A stretch of DNA of 7,080 nt from JAQBGV01 sp032128395 (GTDB taxonomy: Bacteria; Planctomycetota; UBA8108; UBA1146). Below the pieces are notes generated by a model that saw only the letters and a list, made by a program, of their open reading frames with translations, did not search any database and was not told where the DNA came from. Positions 5,859 through 7,080 of this stretch are shown here, piece by piece (the stretch's first letter is position 1; every line of letters begins with the position of its first letter). Both the position numbers and the translations under genes were made by a program. The DNA is taken from positions 1-7,080 of the forward strand of contig JAQBGV010000209.1 in assembly GCA_032128395.1 (NCBI GenBank), given 5' to 3'.

Positions 5859-6902
5859 TCAGGCGGTCGTCGTCTTGCGTACCGCGGTGGATCCCGTCGA
5901 CATCACCGCCGCACTGCCGTCCTTCCGCAGGAAGACCGAGAGCTCCTCGCTCGCTTCGTACCACGTGTTCTCGAAGTGGTCATCGAGGGAGGTGCGGAGG
6001 TCGGTGCCGCCGCCACGTGCGGAAACTTCGTACCAGTGGTTGGCCGCTCCGTACCAGGGGCGGAACCAGCCGCGCGGACCCGCGAGGATCGCCGCGTGGA
6101 TCGGGCGCCCCTCGAGGAACCGCACCTGCACGTTGCAACCGTACTCGGTGTTCCAGCGTCGCTGGACGTCGAGCGCGCGCTGCAGTCGACGCCAGTGTTT
6201 CTCGGGCGTCGTCCCGGAGCGACTGAGCGCCTCCTCGGCGCAGCTTCGGCGCTGCTTCTGCGGATCGATCTTCGAACTCCGCGGCGGGAGCACGAGGATG
6301 CGGAGCCGCTTTCCTGCGAGCCCCGGGTGCGGAGCCTCGAACGCGGCGCGCGCGGGGTGCGAAAGGAGGGCGAGCGCCGACAGTCCGCTCGGGGACAAGA
6401 TATCGATGCTCGTGCTCTCCTGTGCCGCGCGCAGGAGCTCCTGTCGGAACGGGATCGGATCATCCGCGGCTCCGAGCCAGCTCCCCTCGATTCCACCGAG
6501 GAGCATGCGGTCGGCACAGCGACGGATCTCCGTCAGCTGCTCGTGGATGTACCAGAGCTTCCGCAACAGCAGTCCCCCGGCGATTCCCATCAGGCCGGCG
6601 AGCGGGAGCGGGAGGTGCCCGGAGGCGCCGTTGGAGTCGCCGAGTAGGTAGAGGGCACCGCCGACGACCATGATCAGGCCGAGCGCCTCGATCACGATCC
6701 GCCGGAGTTGGTCCTCGGGAGGGACACGCAACTGCGCGCGCGGAGAGATCGCGGCGAACCCACCGGTGTCGCGCGGTTGGAACCGTTCGGGAAGCGCAGC
6801 CCGCAGGATCTCGCGGACCCTCGGCTGCCGGATCAGGAACGGATACGCACCAGCGAACGCAATCGCGAACAGGCTGGTGAAGATGCTCAAGAGCGGGTTC
6901 AA
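5859..6902 (-). CDS. Membrane protein with three predicted helices and a PLD-like (degenerate) C-terminal domain
   Basis: This 347-residue protein is not recognised with certainty. An N-terminal helix (4-24) and two further helices (about 70-88 and 98-113) anchor it in the membrane. The region from about 150 to the end looks soluble. It contains STSIDILSP (163-171), KRLRILVLPP (198-207), NVQVRFLEGRPIHAAIL (257-273) and HFENTWYEASEEL (309-321). The order of beta strand, RILVLPP, VRFxxxRPIHxxI and a final FxxxW helix resembles phospholipase-D-like domains that lack the HKD catalytic motif; this is my inference from pattern only. Without HKD it is probably a binding or sensory domain, not a nuclease or lipase. 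TTG at 6902 is preferred because AAGGAGG lies four bases upstream and the first helix then starts at residue 4. The alternative GTG at 6959 has no ribosome site and adds only polar residues. Confidence 0.7.
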   Translation of the reverse strand: MNPLLSIFTSLFAIAFAGAYPFLIRQPRVREILRAALPERFQPRDTGGFAAISPRAQLRVPPEDQLRRIVIEALGLIMVVGGALYLLGDSNGASGHLPLPLAGLMGIAGGLLLRKLWYIHEQLTEIRRCADRMLLGGIEGSWLGAADDPIPFRQELLRAAQESTSIDILSPSGLSALALLSHPARAAFEAPHPGLAGKRLRILVLPPRSSKIDPQKQRRSCAEEALSRSGTTPEKHWRRLQRALDVQRRWNTEYGCNVQVRFLEGRPIHAAILAGPRGWFRPWYGAANHWYEVSARGGGTDLRTSLDDHFENTWYEASEELSVFLRKDGSAAVMSTGSTAVRKTTTA

Positions 6903-7080
6903 GCCGCCTCCTTCCGATGCGACCGAGGAGTGGCAATCGCGGGACCCGGGCGCTGTCACTCTGTCGCAAGTCGCAGAAGCGGTTCGGCTTCGGGGTGCTG
7001 ATCCACGGGGACGGAGGGCCGCGGGGGCTCGAGAGATGGGGAATGCCCGGTCGTCGTCGGGAATCGTGCCCGGGCCCCCC
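6903..7080. other. Right-edge region without a supported gene
   Basis: This is the 178-base upstream region of the minus-strand membrane protein. I found no convincing promoter hexamers, terminator or ORF with a ribosome site. The last 45 bases contain two loosely repeated GGGAAT...GCCCGG blocks (from 7039 and 7059) of unclear meaning. An upstream gene or promoter may lie beyond the window. Confidence 0.4.
6907..6913 (-). promoter_or_regulatory. Ribosome binding site fixing the TTG start of the PLD-like membrane protein
   Basis: AAGGAGG on the minus strand, four bases before TTG at 6902, is the strongest Shine-Dalgarno match near this gene. The GTG at 6959 has nothing comparable upstream. 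The spacing is short but workable. Confidence 0.6.

Noticed and set aside
3901..6651. A 916-codon plus-strand open frame crossing several genes
   Set aside because: It runs antisense to the lipase gene and to much of the PLD-like gene, and out of frame with the permease. Its product is a low-complexity Arg/Pro/Gly-rich sequence. Such frames are expected opposite genes with very high GC at third positions.
7039..7075. GGGAAT...GCCCGG near-repeats at the right edge
   Set aside because: They are short, inexact and cut off by the window edge; in GC-rich sequence they may be chance.
1..7080. Search for a defence system, CRISPR array, retron, tRNA or phage/IS genes
   Set aside because: I saw no repeat-spacer array, transposase, integrase, reverse transcriptase, toxin-antitoxin pair or tRNA-like cloverleaf. 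The window looks like ordinary chromosomal content apart from the hairpin repeats.

Overview
This is a GC-rich bacterial window (roughly two thirds G+C by eye). The third codon positions are so rich in G and C that long spurious open frames run opposite nearly every real gene. I see six well-supported protein genes, a possible gene fragment at the left edge, and compact spacers. I see no RNA gene, CRISPR array, insertion sequence or defence system. Nothing here fixes the taxon. The KorAB subtype, high GC content, frequent GTG/TTG starts and REP-like intergenic palindromes would fit a Planctomycetota, Myxococcota or similar high-GC lineage, but that is only an inference.

Layout, left to right. 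Positions 107-2937 (minus strand) hold a two-gene operon for a 2-oxoacid:ferredoxin oxidoreductase, probably 2-oxoglutarate-specific. korA is a fused gamma-alpha subunit and is followed by korB, with an ATGA stop/start overlap. Upstream of korA is a 151-bp spacer with a plausible promoter and a short palindrome. Positions 3089-4584 (minus strand) hold a second coupled pair: an alpha/beta-hydrolase of the lipase/esterase type (GTG start), then an SGNH-type hydrolase (TTG start) whose first codon overlaps the lipase stop. A second copy of the same palindrome lies just upstream of the lipase gene, so the two copies bracket the hydrolase pair in the same orientation.

A divergent spacer (4585-4852) leads to a plus-strand TauE/SafE-type membrane permease (4853-5653). 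The permease faces a minus-strand membrane protein (5859-6902), which has three predicted transmembrane helices and a C-terminal domain that resembles a degenerate phospholipase-D-like fold. The convergent spacer between them carries two stem-loops, one a perfect 17-bp hairpin that probably terminates transcription from both sides. The last 178 bases hold no gene I can support.

Functionally the window joins central carbon metabolism (ferredoxin-linked 2-oxoacid oxidation or reductive carboxylation) to an unrelated pair of hydrolases and two envelope proteins. I do not see one integrated novel system. The features most worth a second look are the dispersed hairpin family, the hydrolase pair it brackets, and the membrane-anchored PLD-like protein.
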